A stretch of DNA of 64,000 nucleotides from Nilaparvata lugens. Taxonomy: Eukaryota > Arthropoda > Insecta > Hemiptera > Delphacidae. Under the pieces are notes generated by a model. It worked only from the letters and a program-made list of their open reading frames with translations, ran no database searches and was not told the origin of the DNA. The stretch is from positions 60,884,553 to 60,948,552 of the forward strand of contig NC_052507.1 in the NCBI RefSeq assembly GCF_014356525.2. Direction: 5' to 3'. Both the position numbers and the translations under genes were made by a program. Below are positions 12,601 to 25,535 of this stretch, piece after piece (position 1 is the first letter of the stretch; each line of letters opens with the position of its first letter).

Positions 12601-15600
12601 ATTCGATAACTATCTCTATCATAGGTGGTTGATTCACTATCTCGCTCATAGAACGCATAGCAGCTAGAACTATTTCTGGTATGATAACAGACCATTTCAT
12701 TGGCGGCGCGGTGTTTCATGTTATTTTGAACTATTACGGCGTGAAACGACGCGTTAAATCGATGTCACCGTTCACTGTATCGACTGGTCATTCATTCCGG
12801 AAATTCACCACGATATTTCTGTGGATTTCCATTGGTTGATCATTGACCTACGAAACATCTTCGGCAGTTTCGGATAAACGAATCTAAGAATTATGATCAC
12901 ATGAGTTCTTGACTTCTGCTCAGGTGAGGATATGGGAAGTGATTTGATAAACCATTGATAGGACCTGATGTTCATAGAATAACAAATATCTGCTTATCTG
13001 GTAATAACCTATCAGTATCCAGTATCGTTACTTTATTGTATGTTATTCAGAAGCCCAAGGTCTAAATGAAACTGTTTCGACAAAACAATTTACTTGAATT
13101 TACGTCCAAATAGGAACCATATTCTGAAGAAGAACTCATGAGACAAGAATATAAAAAATAAAAATTGAAACCAATATTGACACTTAACCTACTTTTGTAA
13201 ATATTTGTCCTTCTATCAAAATTCGGAAATGGAATAGTTTTGGGCCTTTTGGTTCTTTTCTGATCATGAATGTGTAATGTGAAATAAATCTAAAAGAAAT
13301 ACTGGTGTTAAGATAGAAATGACATAAGTACTTTTCACTTCATGAAATCAGAAATGGGTGAGTAACCTATAATAAAATTTGGGAAACAAACTGCAATATT
13401 TTGGAATTAATACTAAAAATGCTTCTTAAATTTTATTTTATCAAGTAGAAGCACTAACTGGAAGCTTATCGTACTCACAGCTCATACACAAAAATATCAT
13501 ACTCAATTTATGAATGAACAATATACACACACATGCGCAGACATTGTTCACCACAGCCTGGGAGAATTTCATTGAGAATCCGTGACCCTATTCTCGCTAT
13601 CAATGCATTAGACTTGAACAGCTTTATTATGACTGACGTTTCTTGACTCCTCATGTGAGTATGTTCATTAACCTCACAAACCTACTGAATTAAAGAGAAA
13701 ATTGATGGTAGAAATGTTCCACAATATCTGTATGTTTCTACAATATTTTTTTAAATATATAAAAATGACCTTCGATCCCAGATATAGAAAGTAGTATTAC
13801 GAGTAGAAATTTTAGAAAACTGTAACACTGTGCTACTTGTGCTTGATTAGATTAGATCAGTATTGGGATATTCAACTGCGAACTTATAAATTATAAAATC
13901 AAACCAAAAGTAATACAATAACTTGTAAGTAGTGGTAGATTAGGAAATTAAAGTATGAATTCAATTTAATTTAATTTGAAGAAATTGTGATACTTCAGGC
14001 TTGATTAGCTTTCTTTCTTAGTATTGGAATAACCATCAATAAAACTAATCAAATGAATTTAGTAATGTATTAGAAATAAATATACTAATTCAATCGTTAA
14101 AATATAAAGTTGATAATCTTTTTCGATCTTATGTTTTAATGACAAGGTACCGACAACCATCGCATTATTCGTCTCTGGTATTGATAAATAACTGAGTTCC
14201 CCACTATTCCATATCTGTATTTTCTTTAAACGAATCGGACTGCTCCAATACCACTGCTTGCTTCTCATTGATGGATATCAAATTGTAATGAAAATGGCGT
14301 TTCCATGGTGATTTTCAACAGCCAATGGGAATGCTTATAAAGCGTGGACGTTTCCTACGATGATTTGAATAGAAAAATGGAGTTTTCGTGCCAGTTTGTT
14401 TATTTGTGATTGGTTTGAACATGTTTGACTTTGTCATTCAAGTTTATGGAGATACTGAAATCCAACAATTGTATGAATGGCCATCAAAGAATAAATCTAC
14501 CATAAAAATCCTCCATTTTCAGGTATTATAGTTTTCAATCAAAGTTGATTTTCCATGTTATTGGAGTACGGATCAACTTTTATCAAGACTATCAAAATTA
14601 ACAATTCTTTAAAACTCTATTCCATGTCTTGAAGATCCATTATCATCAATCATGTATCATATTCTCCATTATTATTCGTAGAATGTATGATTATACCATT
14701 CCACACATATTTATGTTTGCAATTTTTTGTAATAAATTCAAAAATCAATCTCCTCAGCCTCTCACTGTTTTCTACGTCGACTATTCTGTATTCATAAATA
14801 TTTTTCATATTTTGAAAGAAAATCTAATATCTAGAGTCAATCGCAATAATAGAATTATAACAATACACCCAATTCCTGTATTAGACGTGAAAAACTCTGT
14901 AAATTGCAAATCTATGTCGATTTAAACTCAAACCGTAGAACAGCCTTGCCTGTTGCATAATTGATGTCAGTTTTGTCAAATAAATTAATTGTTTGTTGGC
15001 ATTGAAGCAGACCTTGGTCGTTGACCGCAAAAATGTCATCAATTGATTATGAAGCTATACCCTGGTTGGTTTCTACATTAATTACATTTCTGTCACCTTC
15101 TCTGGCTCGTTGAACCCTCGTTTTCTAGGCTAGATACGAAATCATATCAAAACAGTAGCATACTCTTCGCACAACTCCGGTTAATTGCATTGATAATACC
15201 AACCTTCGTTTAACAGCAGTTTAACTTCAAAACAAACGATTTAACCTTATCTAAATTTGGGAGAGGAATAGCACAAGCTTACCTTATTTTCCCTCTTCCT
15301 ATAATTTCGATGATGAACTCATTGTATGAATGAATAAAGAATAAACTACAATATTATTGAGCATATGGGCCTAAGAGTGTGATGAGATTCATTCACCAAA
15401 TTGAGGAGATATTCAGTGTTCTTGATCGAAGCATCGAACTCGAAAATAATGATAGGCTAATGGAGAAAAATCTCATGGGGATCCTGAAACTGGGACAACA
15501 TATGCAAATTGTACACTATTTCTTGATACCATTTCTAATTTCAAACACACGATGAATATGTGTAATAAGAAGATAGAGTAGGAAGACACTGACAATTCAG

Positions 15601-16140
15601 TTTATTTCTCAAGTAGGCTACCATAGGGTTAGACTACGGGTTATCTGCCAGACATACAAATTCACACAGGACCGAACTCAATGTAGCCCACACATTTAAT
15701 CTTAACTTGTATAAAACTTATATTGAAACTGAACGGCGTGCTGTACTTCAAATTCGGATGAAACGTGACCAGATAGAAATGATGAAATTGTCGATTAGAT
15801 TTGGACGGTGGTGTGGAACGATCCATTATTCGGTCATTATGTAAAATTATCATTTCATGACCATTTAGGGAATAACGACTAGTTACAAAATACCCTCCGA
15901 ATTTCCAAACTCAATAATTAATATGAATGGATGTTGATAATAATGTTTTCGGGTGTAATCAATCTCAACTGAAGCGTTACTAATGGGATTAGAGTAGGTA
16001 CTGCACTTTTCTTTGGGACCTTTGTGTATTTTTAGCTTGTAGAGTGCAGTAAACTGATTAGCAATGAGCTTAGTTGAGTACGAAAACGAACTGAACTGAT
16101 TGAACTGCAATGTTTATTTTACAAAGAGCTGCTCAGTTCA
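12600..16140. other. Gene-free stretch with two retroelement tails
   Basis: No exon is supported. Dispersed tail fragments lie at about 13,190-13,290 and 15,240-15,350. The latter has GAGAGGAATAGCACAAG and ends in ATGAATAAAGAATAAAC. The rest is unremarkable AT-rich DNA. Confidence 0.45.
15240..15350 (+). repeat. Dispersed 3'-tail fragment, copy 3
   Basis: It carries AATAGCACAAGCTTACC and CCCTCTTCCTATAATTT, as in the inverted copy at 8685-8750 and the diverged copy at 58,735-58,860. It ends in an A-rich AATAAAGAATAAAC. Confidence 0.55.
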
Positions 16141-16150
16141 ATTATACAGA

Positions 16151-16345
16151 AAAGATAGCATAAGATATCTTATATTATGCTCTCTTTTCTCTATGGTTTA
16201 TAGAGCTTATGCTATCTCTAAGCTTATGCTATCTTTTCTCTATGATTCATAGAGCTTATGCTATCTTTTCTCTATGTTTCATAGAGCCTATGCTATCTTT
16301 TCTCTATGGTTCATAGAGCTTATGCTATCTTTTCTCTATGGTTCA
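16151..16345. repeat. 32-bp minisatellite, about 5 copies
   Basis: The unit CTTATGCTATCTTTTCTC plus TATGGTTCATAGAG repeats with small variants. Each unit also contains a short inverted pair (CTATG/CATAG). Confidence 0.85.
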
Positions 16346-16526
16346 ATGCAATAATTTGGTATGGGCCTATGCGAAGGCTCACGCACAAAGCAACAGACAA
16401 AGTATACCGACGTAAAAAATCAAACGTCTGGAAACATAATCAGAGAGATGGACGTCTGTGTGCGTTGCAACATTCGATAACCTGGGGAGGTTGTGGTATT
16501 CGTAAATCTACATAAAAAGGAGCTTG

Positions 16527-16744
16527 TCAATGAATTTCTACTCTGCTTAGCAGAGAAAATTCCATTGATTCTTATGGGACTTTTCACACCATTGAGTGAA
16601 CTCTCCCATAAGATTCTCCTTCTTCTTTATCAAACCCAATGTGCCATTTTCACAGCGTTGGGTGGTCGCTTCGGATCCATCTTCTCCACTGCTTGTCCCA
16701 TAAGATTCAATGGACAATTTTGACTTTTTTGTCAATTCATTGGA
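16527..16744. repeat. Fold-back element with CTTATGGGAC arms
   Basis: Arms 16,527-16,582 and 16,694-16,744 are imperfect inverted copies sharing GATTCTTATGGGAC and CAATGAATT blocks. I see no ORF that could be a transposase. It is consistent with a non-autonomous palindromic element. Confidence 0.6.
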
Positions 16745-17310
16745 AAGAAGGAATTTGGTAGACAGTGCATGTGGCACAGTACAGATAATACCTAATGTCC
16801 GTCTGCACAGCACAGTATTATGTAAACAGTTTCAACTTTTCTAGAAGTATTTTTAGTAGTCTATTGTTTAGTAACCCTTACGGGCTTGATGCCCTCCTAT
16901 AGCTCAGATATGATATCTTCGTGTTTTATCAATTAAGCATGCACGAAGCACGAGCGAAACTCATAAATAATTCACAGCAGATTGTAATCTTGGGTAGGTA
17001 GTTGAAATTGAAAGTGAATATAATTTCGAAGAATCCAGGCTATCCTTTTCTCATATCCGATATTCTTTTGAATTTGAAATGAAAAGAAGAAATTTGTTAA
17101 TTTTGTGCATTTGAAATTCTGGATCTATGCAATGGAAAATTTTTAACTTTTCAGATATTAGGAGATGAGAAAAGATATAAGCAAGATAACCATTTTCCAC
17201 TCAAACTCACAATTCAAGTTGATAAGATTAAAATAATTTAAAATTCTCTACTTCCCTTACTTAGGCCCGGCTTCTAGGACTATTATCAGATCTAATGGAC
17301 CTTTTAGGCT

Positions 17311-17490
17311 AGGCACACACCAGTTAGTCAAGATAAGACAAGACACGTTTAGTCACAATACTTCACATAGTTGCTTATGAAGACATGTCTAATTGCAATG
17401 ACTAATCGGTGTGTGTTGCTTCATAAGCAACTATGTGAAGTATTGTGACTAATCGTGACTAGTCTTGTCTTGACTAACTGGTGTGTGCCT
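17311..17490. repeat. Fold-back element with 72-bp arms (AGGCACACACC)
   Basis: Arm 17,311-17,382 is the reverse complement of 17,419-17,490 with few mismatches, leaving a ~36-base loop. The termini read AGGCACACACC...GGTGTGTGCCT. Transcribed, it would form a very stable hairpin. Confidence 0.85.
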
Positions 17491-18639
17491 ACCCTTAATC
17501 TATATTGAATTTATAGGTTTAGTGACCCATTTGAAACCGGGCCTAAGAGACTTGAACGCCTCTTATTCCATAATAATATGTCAAATAATATAGTAAAAGG
17601 AGGTAATATCTGGAAATTCATCAGCCCTTTGATATGCTCATGATTCTGTACATGGTTTTTCATTCTTAATAATTTTGCTGATTGTGGATACTCTGATGAG
17701 TCAGTCATTCATACGGAAGATTTTGTAGTCTTATCATTCTTGTAATGTACATGTGCATTAAACAAGGGTGAAACATTTCTTAAAAAAATCCAAGGCCCGT
17801 CTGTCTCTAGGACACTTTTTACTTTTTAAATCTAATGGCTACCCCCCCACAGCTAGATGCTCTTGAGCCCTCAAAAAAAATGTTTATAAGGACGTAGTCT
17901 GCGTCCCAACCCCCTCTTGTGGGCACATCGGCTTAATATTTCAAAAGTACACTTTTAACACTTCTAGGTCTTGGTTCTTTTTCGGTGCTACACAGCAATA
18001 CTCGGATTGAACAAACTAATAACTTTGAATTGAAATTTATATCACAGTCGATTAAAAACAAAATATTTATAATGTAACAACACGTTCAGGGTTGAGGTGA
18101 CCTTAATCAGGTCACCAGGGCACTAGCATTCGTAGAAATGGGAACGGACCTTTCAGGATGTTAGGCTCTGAACAACCAGAACCTGAACTTCATTTTGCAA
18201 AGTGCTAAATCATTGCACTTGAAATGGAATCGATGCATCATAAGGAAACAAACAGGCTGACAGTAGTTGGCCACTACCAAGGATAGTATGTAGCTATCTA
18301 TATACTATTCTTGGGCCACTACTACATTGGTGTTGCTTGTTATTTTAATTGTTTTTAAATGAATGTCCTGTTGGGAAAGGTCTGGGACAAAACTGTCATA
18401 TTGCGTTCAGAAGCCAGTCGGGATAGAACGACATTGATAAAGTACGACAACAGCAGCTAAAGTGAGTTTCATTTTAAACTATCAGCATTGGATGGGTGGG
18501 AAGCAGTGATGTTATTTTATAAGGAGTGCTGAGAGTTTGAAGTTGGATCTTACTATAGTTCACGATGTACCTATAATCGCACTGTGCCATCCACACTATA
18601 TTATTTATTGTTCTATTCAGACTTCTTACCTTCCGTGAT

Positions 18640-19200
18640 TGGGAGCAACGAGCAACTATGTTCTTCTCAATTTTATTTCTCCTCTTCCTTATCGTCATTC
18701 TTCTTCTCCTACGCCTCCTTCTTCTCTGTATTTTTCATTTTAGGTCTTATTATTCTACTACTATATTACTAATCTTTATTTTCCTTCTTTCCATCCTCCT
18801 CCTCCTCCTCCTCCTCCTCCTCCTCCTCCTCTTCCTGCTTCTCTTCCACTTTCTTCGCCTCCTCATTCTCCTCCTCCTCCTCCTCCTCCTCCCAATTCTT
18901 CTGTCTTTTCCTGTTTCTTGAATCTCCTTAGCGTCTTCTTCTACTTACACTTATTATCATGTGTATATTCCACTTTATCCACTGCATCTAAGTTTTCTTC
19001 GTCTTCTCCACTCCTTCTTTCTTCATCACCCATCACGTCATCTTTCTCTCCTCCTCTTCCTTCTTCGGCTTCTCTTCCCTTCTCAATTTAGTATCTCTCA
19101 TCACCTTCATTTCCTTTCCATATTTTACTCATAATCATTTCATTCTGCCTTATTCTCATTTTGTTCCTGACTCATTATTTTTCCTCTCCCTCGTTATCTT
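18640..19200. repeat. Pyrimidine-rich tract with (CTC)n runs
   Basis: The plus strand is strongly C/T-biased, with a pure CTC run at about 18,797-18,832 and another near 18,871-18,891. Leucine-rich frames here are low-complexity artefacts. Confidence 0.85.
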
Positions 19201-19416
19201 AACTCTTTCGTCCATGCTTGTAATTTACTCTTACTATTATCAGAGAGAAGAGAAGTTCTACAAGATGTATATTTGGTTATCTCTCCTATCATTTTTATTT
19301 TTATATAATCCTTTTTATTTTTCTGTCTTCTCTATCTTATTTTACCTTGTTGTCCTTTACATTGTTTATCAATTATTTATCGTCTTATATTTTATGATCT
19401 CAATTTTCTTCTACTC

Positions 19417-19588
19417 TAAAGGTGCGTACAGATATACGCGCCGCGAACATGAACAATTCACGTTTAATCAGCTGACTATATCTGTATTTTTACAGAAACG
19501 GTATAAGATATAGGTATAAAAAGCTTGGTATCAGCTGATTAAAAGTGAATTGCTCATGTTCGCGGCGCGTATATCTTTAAACACCTTT
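19417..19588. repeat. Fold-back element with CGCGCCGCGAACATG arms
   Basis: Arms at about 19,421-19,474 and 19,531-19,588 are inverted copies sharing ATATACGCGCCGCGAACATG and AATCAGCTGA. The GC-rich arm stands out from the AT-rich surroundings. Confidence 0.82.
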
Positions 19589-19600
19589 ACAATTAGCACC

Positions 19601-19770
19601 AAGCCACATGAAACGTTTCTTCAGGCGTTTTCAGACGAGTCTGCAGGGCACGATACTCTTCGATCGGCCGATTATCAGCTGATTCCCTAACTCCAACTCA
19701 ATCAGTCAATCGAAGAGCTTCCTGCCCTCCCGGCGTTTGAAAACGCCTGAAAAACGCTTTGTGTGGCTTA
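19601..19770. repeat. Fold-back element with AGGCGTTTTCAGACG arms
   Basis: Arms 19,601-19,650 and 19,722-19,770 are imperfect inverted copies sharing AAGCCACA, TTCAGGCGTTTTCA and GCAGGG. It begins only ~12 bases after the end of another fold-back, so the two are almost abutting. Confidence 0.75.
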
Positions 19771-19839
19771 ATCCTGACTAGTATGCTCCTTTAGGAAAAA
19801 CTGCTTTATTCAGTTTACTTACTTTCGGATCATTAGTAT

Positions 19840-20220
19840 AGGCTCTTATTTTTTCTCTCTTTTCTTTCCTATTCCTCCTCTTTTTTCTTCTAATTTTTCT
19901 CTCTTCTCTTCCCTATTCCTCCTATTTTTTCTTCTAATTTTTCTCTTCCCTATGCCTCCTCTATTTTCTTCTAATTTTTCTCTTTCTTCTTCCCTATTCC
20001 TTTTTTTTCTTCTTATTTCATTCCCAAATACCCACATGAACCCTAGTTTTGTGCGTGGATGTTGAGACTTTTTAAATAACATTTTAATTCCAGGAAGCTA
20101 TTTTTCTTTCTTCTCTGTAGTGTTTATCTTCAACTTCTTCTATCCTCTCTTTCTTTTTCCTATTCTTCTGTCCTTCTTCCTTCTCTTCCTCCTTCCTCTT
20201 CTTACATCTCTCTCCTCCAG
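19840..20220. repeat. TTTTTCTCTTCT / CCTATTCCTCC tandem pyrimidine repeat
   Basis: Units of the form CTTCTAATTTTTCTC followed by TTCCCTATTCCTCC recur at least four times at about 19,850-20,010, followed by more C/T-rich sequence to ~20,220. Confidence 0.75.
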
Positions 20221-20740
20221 CATAGAAACCAGTAGCAAGGTCGGAAGAATTATTGTTCCCAGATCTAGCATCTACAATGTAGTTCACAGCTTCAATCATT
20301 ATTTTGACATAAAAATTTCAAACTTGTAATGGAAGAATGAGTTATGGCTGTTGACAGCTACTTCCTAGCTTGAGATATGGCTTGCCTTAAAAGGTCAACA
20401 GGAGCAACGCCCCAGCAAACATTGTTTGTTTATAGAATGTGAGGTTATAGATGAGTTATTGAAGTAGATTATTAGGTCTGTTTAGAAACTACAATGTTGA
20501 ACAGTTTTCTAATGGGTAGTCAAACACCACATGAGTTGTAGTTGTTTACCTCAGTATGTGTTCATCAAGTATCAAAAAATATTAACCAAGGTATTTCTAT
20601 ATGAACATCAACAGGGTTGCCTTAAAGGAGGAATTGGAAGATTCAGAGAAGGAAAAATAAAAACGAGTGGTTGAAAGTGAGACATTTGATGATCAGCATT
20701 TGCCAGAAAAATTAAATTCTCAATTCTATCTCATTCACTC

Positions 20741-20928
20741 TAAAGCTCCGCACATACACATAGATTTTAATTTGTCTGTACGGTATTTTGCCGTCCATAT
20801 AAATTCTATTGGATTAAACATATGATTTCAAACAGATGATGTTTGTCAAGTTCTGTTTAATCTTATAGAACTCATAAGGACGGCAAAATATCGTACGAAC
20901 AAAAATCGATGTGTGTGTGCGGGTCTTA
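20741..20928. repeat. Fold-back element, CACACATAGATTTT / GCCGTCC family, copy 1
   Basis: Arms share GCACATACACATAGATTTT, GTACG.TATTTTGCCGTCC and their complements. A second copy of the same family lies at 38,247-38,416, so this is a multi-copy palindromic family. Confidence 0.8.
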
Positions 20929-21317
20929 ACGATATAAATCTAATCACAGGCAATATCGCCATTTATCTGAATCATTTCTTTTATCATCAGGCAGAATTGA
21001 ATACATTAAATACAGTTTAATATATTAAATACAGTTTAATGAAATCATTGTCAATGGAACGATGTTTCTGTTCTATTTATTATTTCAAAATAATAATTAT
21101 ATTATTATTATTTATTTATTATAAATTATTTATACTACTTCCTCATTCATCTTGTAAGTTCTTAATGACTCGTATTGAATATTATTAGCAACTATCACCT
21201 GTGCACAGGATTTTCCTTGCAGGTGATTGGTTTCTTATAATCTTGCTGGACGTTTTGTTTTTGAAGAACCAGTAAATAATTTTGAATTGAGAAAAATCCT
21301 CATTTTTTCTCATTTCC

Positions 21318-21333
21318 TGTCTCTCTCTCTCTC

Positions 21334-21366
<33 letters not shown>
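21318..21366. repeat. (CT)n microsatellite
   Basis: A CT dinucleotide run with a single CA interruption. Confidence 0.9.
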
Positions 21367-21368
<2 letters not shown>

Positions 21369-21924
21369 ATACCGTTGAATAAAGATTTAATCATCTTAAA
21401 TAGCAATCAGGTCAAATACAAGCTCTTGTATTTTAATTTTCAACACCTTTTTAGAATAATCCTGAATAAGAGATGCTCATGAATCAATGAGATTTCTACA
21501 CTGAACTCTACTTTTCCAACGTGCAATTTTCTTTGCAAACTTAAGTTTAATACAGGAAGTTGTGCATTCAATTTCTCACATGTTTCTTAAGCTTGCGTTT
21601 CAAACCATATATCATGGAGTAAACATACCAATTGTGGTTAGCGTGTTCACAGTGACAAATGACTTGATTCCAAACTGCATATTGCTTTAGAATGTTGAAA
21701 AAGTTACGAAAGTAATGTTGATTTGTTCATGTCATTTTTCTTGGAATAACTGCTTTTATATCTATGTCACTAAGGATTAAATTATAGTATTGCCTCAGTG
21801 ATTAGATAGTATCAGTTATCCTGGAAGCCGCTGCTACAACGTTAGTAATGTAATGACAATACTATAATCCTATTATATTTAGCAAGCAATTTCTGTATTT
21901 TTATATTTGGTTATTTATATTTAT

Positions 21925-22285
21925 TTATGGTTATTTATGTCCAACGGATCTCGAAAACGGCTCTAACTATTTTCACGAAATTTGGAACATAGTAGGTTTA
22001 TGATATAAAATTCGATTGCACTAGGACTCATCCCTGGGAAAACTCGCTGAACGACATTAAAAGGATAATTCATCCATGGAAAAACAGCTGAGACTTTCGT
22101 CGTCTGTGGATAATAAAAAAGTGCGTCTGTGGAAAATCAAAATATCTCATCCCCGAAATTCATAAGCTGACTTAGGTATAATAGCCAGCCAGCTGTAAAA
22201 TATAAACACGATCATAAGAAAATAATTGTGTTCTGTTTATCAATAGATAAAAATAACGAGCGAAGCTCGGTGCCCCGATATTATC
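21925..22285 (+). mobile_element. Non-autonomous repeat ending in a CGAGC-GAA-GCTCG hairpin
   Basis: The segment runs from CCAACGGATCTCGAAAACGG through TTTGGAACATAGTAGGTTT to a short perfect hairpin at 22,257-22,269, followed by GTGCCCCGATATT. I recognise this block from memory as a common arthropod dispersed repeat. A terminal hairpin and the lack of terminal inverted repeats would fit a Helitron-like end, but no CTRR terminus or replicase is seen. Confidence 0.4.
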
Positions 22286-22289
22286 CAAT

Positions 22290-23705
22290 TAAGGATGCTT
22301 ATATTATAGAATTTTCTTATAAACAATTCAATATTTCATTAATATAAATAATGTAAAAATTTTAGAACCCTTTTTTATTTATTCATGAAAACATGGAAGC
22401 AAACAGGATTGCTCCCAAAAATTGTTTCTATAACACAATAATTAGAATGATTTATTTGTATGCATAAGTAAGAATACAAGAAAAGTATGAATATTAAGAA
22501 CAAGAATACGTAGAATAGTGAAATAATATTTAAAATATTCATAATATGGAAGCTCTCCGTACCATGATATTGATGAAATTGTATATGTAGTAGTCAGTAG
22601 GTATTGTATAGTAGTAGTATTTTTCTTATCTTAATACAAGAAACTTTCATTTAACCATCGCTTTGACTCATCATTTTCACTGTTCCTCATTCAGATTCAA
22701 AAATTCATTCATTTATGATAATTGATTTAATATGATTATAATCAATCAACATTCCATTATTTTGTACATCATGACTTTATTCCTTTGTATAATTTGAGGA
22801 TTTGATTTGATAAACTGATTTAAAACGACCGTTCTTAACTGATTAAACTTGTCTAACTTCAACCAATTCATAACTTTTCTGAAGCTGTTGAATATGACCT
22901 TCTCGTCAATAATCTCTCACTTGAAATGATCTTATTGATTACCTTGATGCATATAAATTATATTCGTATAATTCTTCCAGCTGACATTCAATCAATTATT
23001 TTAAGTTAATGTTAATGCAAGGAAAGTTTATATACGGTACTCTTCACCTTGCATTAATGTGTAAAATTTTAGAATTCATCAGAGCATATCCAGAACTTAC
23101 AAAGGTTAAGGTTGATTACTTCTACTCACCTATGTTGGAGTGAGATAGATCAAAAATAAATTTGAAGTTTATGTGTTACGCTGAGTTTTAATGTGAGTGA
23201 AAATAATAATTAATTTGTATTACTATATCACCTTTTTATGATAAAATTTTATTTTTATCCTGTTATAATATGATGTAAATAATATTTTTTAGATCAGATA
23301 CACAACAGAATTTAAACTTCGAATCAAACACTAGATAGTAAATTATTCTGAGCCAACAGTACAATATCTGGAAAATCCAAAAATTTAAAGGAGGATGCAA
23401 AGCTTAAAATAGATTTAAATTGGGTTTGAAGCTGTAGATTAACTATGTTCTATCTATGTTTTCAATACACAGAGCAGCAAAATTATTATTTTAATTTTAT
23501 TTGTATTTCATAAATTGTTAACTTTGAAATTCACATTTATTTCTCAAAAAAGTTTTCAAATCATGTTTAGATGCATACTATAATAAGCAGTATCCTAATA
23601 ATAATTTTCAATTAAATTCCTGTAGACTGTTTCAAACTGCTTATTAATTTGTAGTAATTCAAAATGCAAAGGCGTTTCTATTGAAATATTTTTTATTTGT
23701 TCCAG
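22290..23705. other. Upstream flank of the MORN exon
   Basis: AT-rich sequence with no exon that I can support. A short hairpin (TTAATGCAAGG / CCTTGCATTAA) lies at about 23,011-23,056. Confidence 0.4.
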
Positions 23706-23977
23706 AATCATCAACATATTGACCAAAATGGAGGATTGGATGACCATTGAAGAAAAAGCAATAATAATTCCACACATCATGGGAGCCACTGCTCACACAG
23801 AACAGCAACTTGATATGAAATCTGTAAGATATGAAGACCCCAGTGAAATCATCTCAAACAAGGAAAAGCTGACACAAGTGAAAAAGCCGAAATTCACTTT
23901 CGAAACTGGAAGCACTTATGAGGGCGAATGGGATGCCTTTGGAATGTCTGGGAAGGGAGTTTTCAAGATGTTCAATG
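23706..23977 (+). CDS. MORN-repeat protein, 5' or internal exon
   Basis: The exon follows a pyrimidine-rich TTGTTCCAG acceptor and ends at AATG|GTGAGA in phase 1. A plausible start is the ATG at 23,728 (MEDWMTIEEK), giving 83 codons. The frame is also open back to the acceptor, so this could be internal. The C-terminal part contains one clear MORN repeat, STYEGEWDAFGMSGKGVFKM. MORN repeats are ~23-residue YxGxxxxGxxxGxGxxxxxxG units found in lipid-binding, junctional and axonemal proteins. Only one repeat is visible here, so more exons are expected. The protein is not assignable to a named MORN family. Confidence 0.7.
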
Positions 23978-25535
23978 GTGAGATATTTATTTTTTCATGA
24001 CAATTCAATCTACAAATAATTATTAAATCAGTATTCAAAATATACTACACGCATTTCAAATCCTATCCTAAATCCTTATCTTATTGTTTATTAGGGCTCT
24101 TATCATTAATTAACACCTTTCTAATAAATCATAGCCTACCATGCCTGTAAGTATCTTAAGATACTAAGGAACAGAAATCAAAATGAATTGTACAAACTAT
24201 TTTAAGGTTGTTTTGCTGTTCTAGAAAATGATTAGCTTATTGTTGAAGTAAAAAATCATATTGAAATACCCAACGTTTTTCAGTGTAGAAAAGGTTATAT
24301 ATAGGTTGGGAATTTTGAAACAGCAATACTATTATGACATCTGAAAATTCTAAGGTTTGTACATTAAAATGTGAATCAACTCGTCTTGAGTAGCTTTCTA
24401 ATAATGAAGTTGGTGTTCATTTAATTGTATTTTCCTCATTACTATTTATATATTTCAAGAATTGAATATTAATAAAGTGATTGTATGGGAAGATATGTTG
24501 TGGTATTTCTCCATATTTGGGAGAATAAGAAGTTATGTTGTCAATACCAGAATATTCTCAGTATATTCGAAGAAATTGTTTTATTCATTACTACAGTAAC
24601 TACAGTATTCAGAACTATTGGTAACTTTCTGAAGAATACAAATAACTTAGTACAAGTTTTACTCTCAGTTTGTGCAGATAACTCAATAATATAGGCCTAT
24701 TAGTAAATTATTATAATTATTTTAGCCTGTTTCTTGGGCTAAAAGGTATTTATCAAAGGTAAATATCAGATTATTTTGTTTTTTGGCAAATGAATAATTT
24801 AATTTAATGATTTGAAAAAAAATTAAATTTTTGGTTGTAGTTTTATGATCCGAAGCAATCAGTTGAGCTTGTCTATTGAACTCTACGGGATTTTGAGTTT
24901 TGAATACCAATGATTTTGTACTTTATTGAGTTTAATAGGCTCTAATAAACAGTTTTTAAAAATTCAATTTCATTCTGCAGTGATTCAATAGGTCTACACG
25001 GTGAATTGAAGTTTTTCTTTCATACAAATTTATTTGAATATCTCAGGCTAGCTTGTACAAAAACTATCCTCAATTGTAATTCCATTCATAGGTCAACTCA
25101 TTGACTCATTGAATCACTGATTGATGATAGAAATTCAGTTGTTCGGGATTTATTCAACAATTGACGAATTCATTAAAATAAAACCAAATTTCGTCTTCTA
25201 TTTGATGATTTGGAATTGAATATTCAAGTCACATTTCCTTTCTTATCCACAGCTATTTTCTTATACAGTTTCCTGAGAGATTGCTGATTTTCTTCGCATA
25301 AGACTCAGCTCGAAGACCAAATGCAGTCTTAAATGTATTACTATATTTCATAGGATTTACAAAAATGATGATATTATTTTGTATCTCAAACCTAGTCAAA
25401 TTAATATCAATTAAAACTAATTTTATATCAAGTGTTTAACACTAAAATTCCAGACTACCCATGTGTATGTAAAAATGCGATAGAAAATAATTTATGCTTT
25501 TAAATGATACTTTCTCACTTAACAATGTTTTCTAG
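23978..25535. other. Presumed intron or intergenic gap in the MORN locus
   Basis: No further MORN exon was recognised. Direct splicing from 23,977 to 25,536 would enter a frame that stops after about ten codons. An unseen exon of length 1 modulo 3, or separate genes, must explain the gap. Confidence 0.4.
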
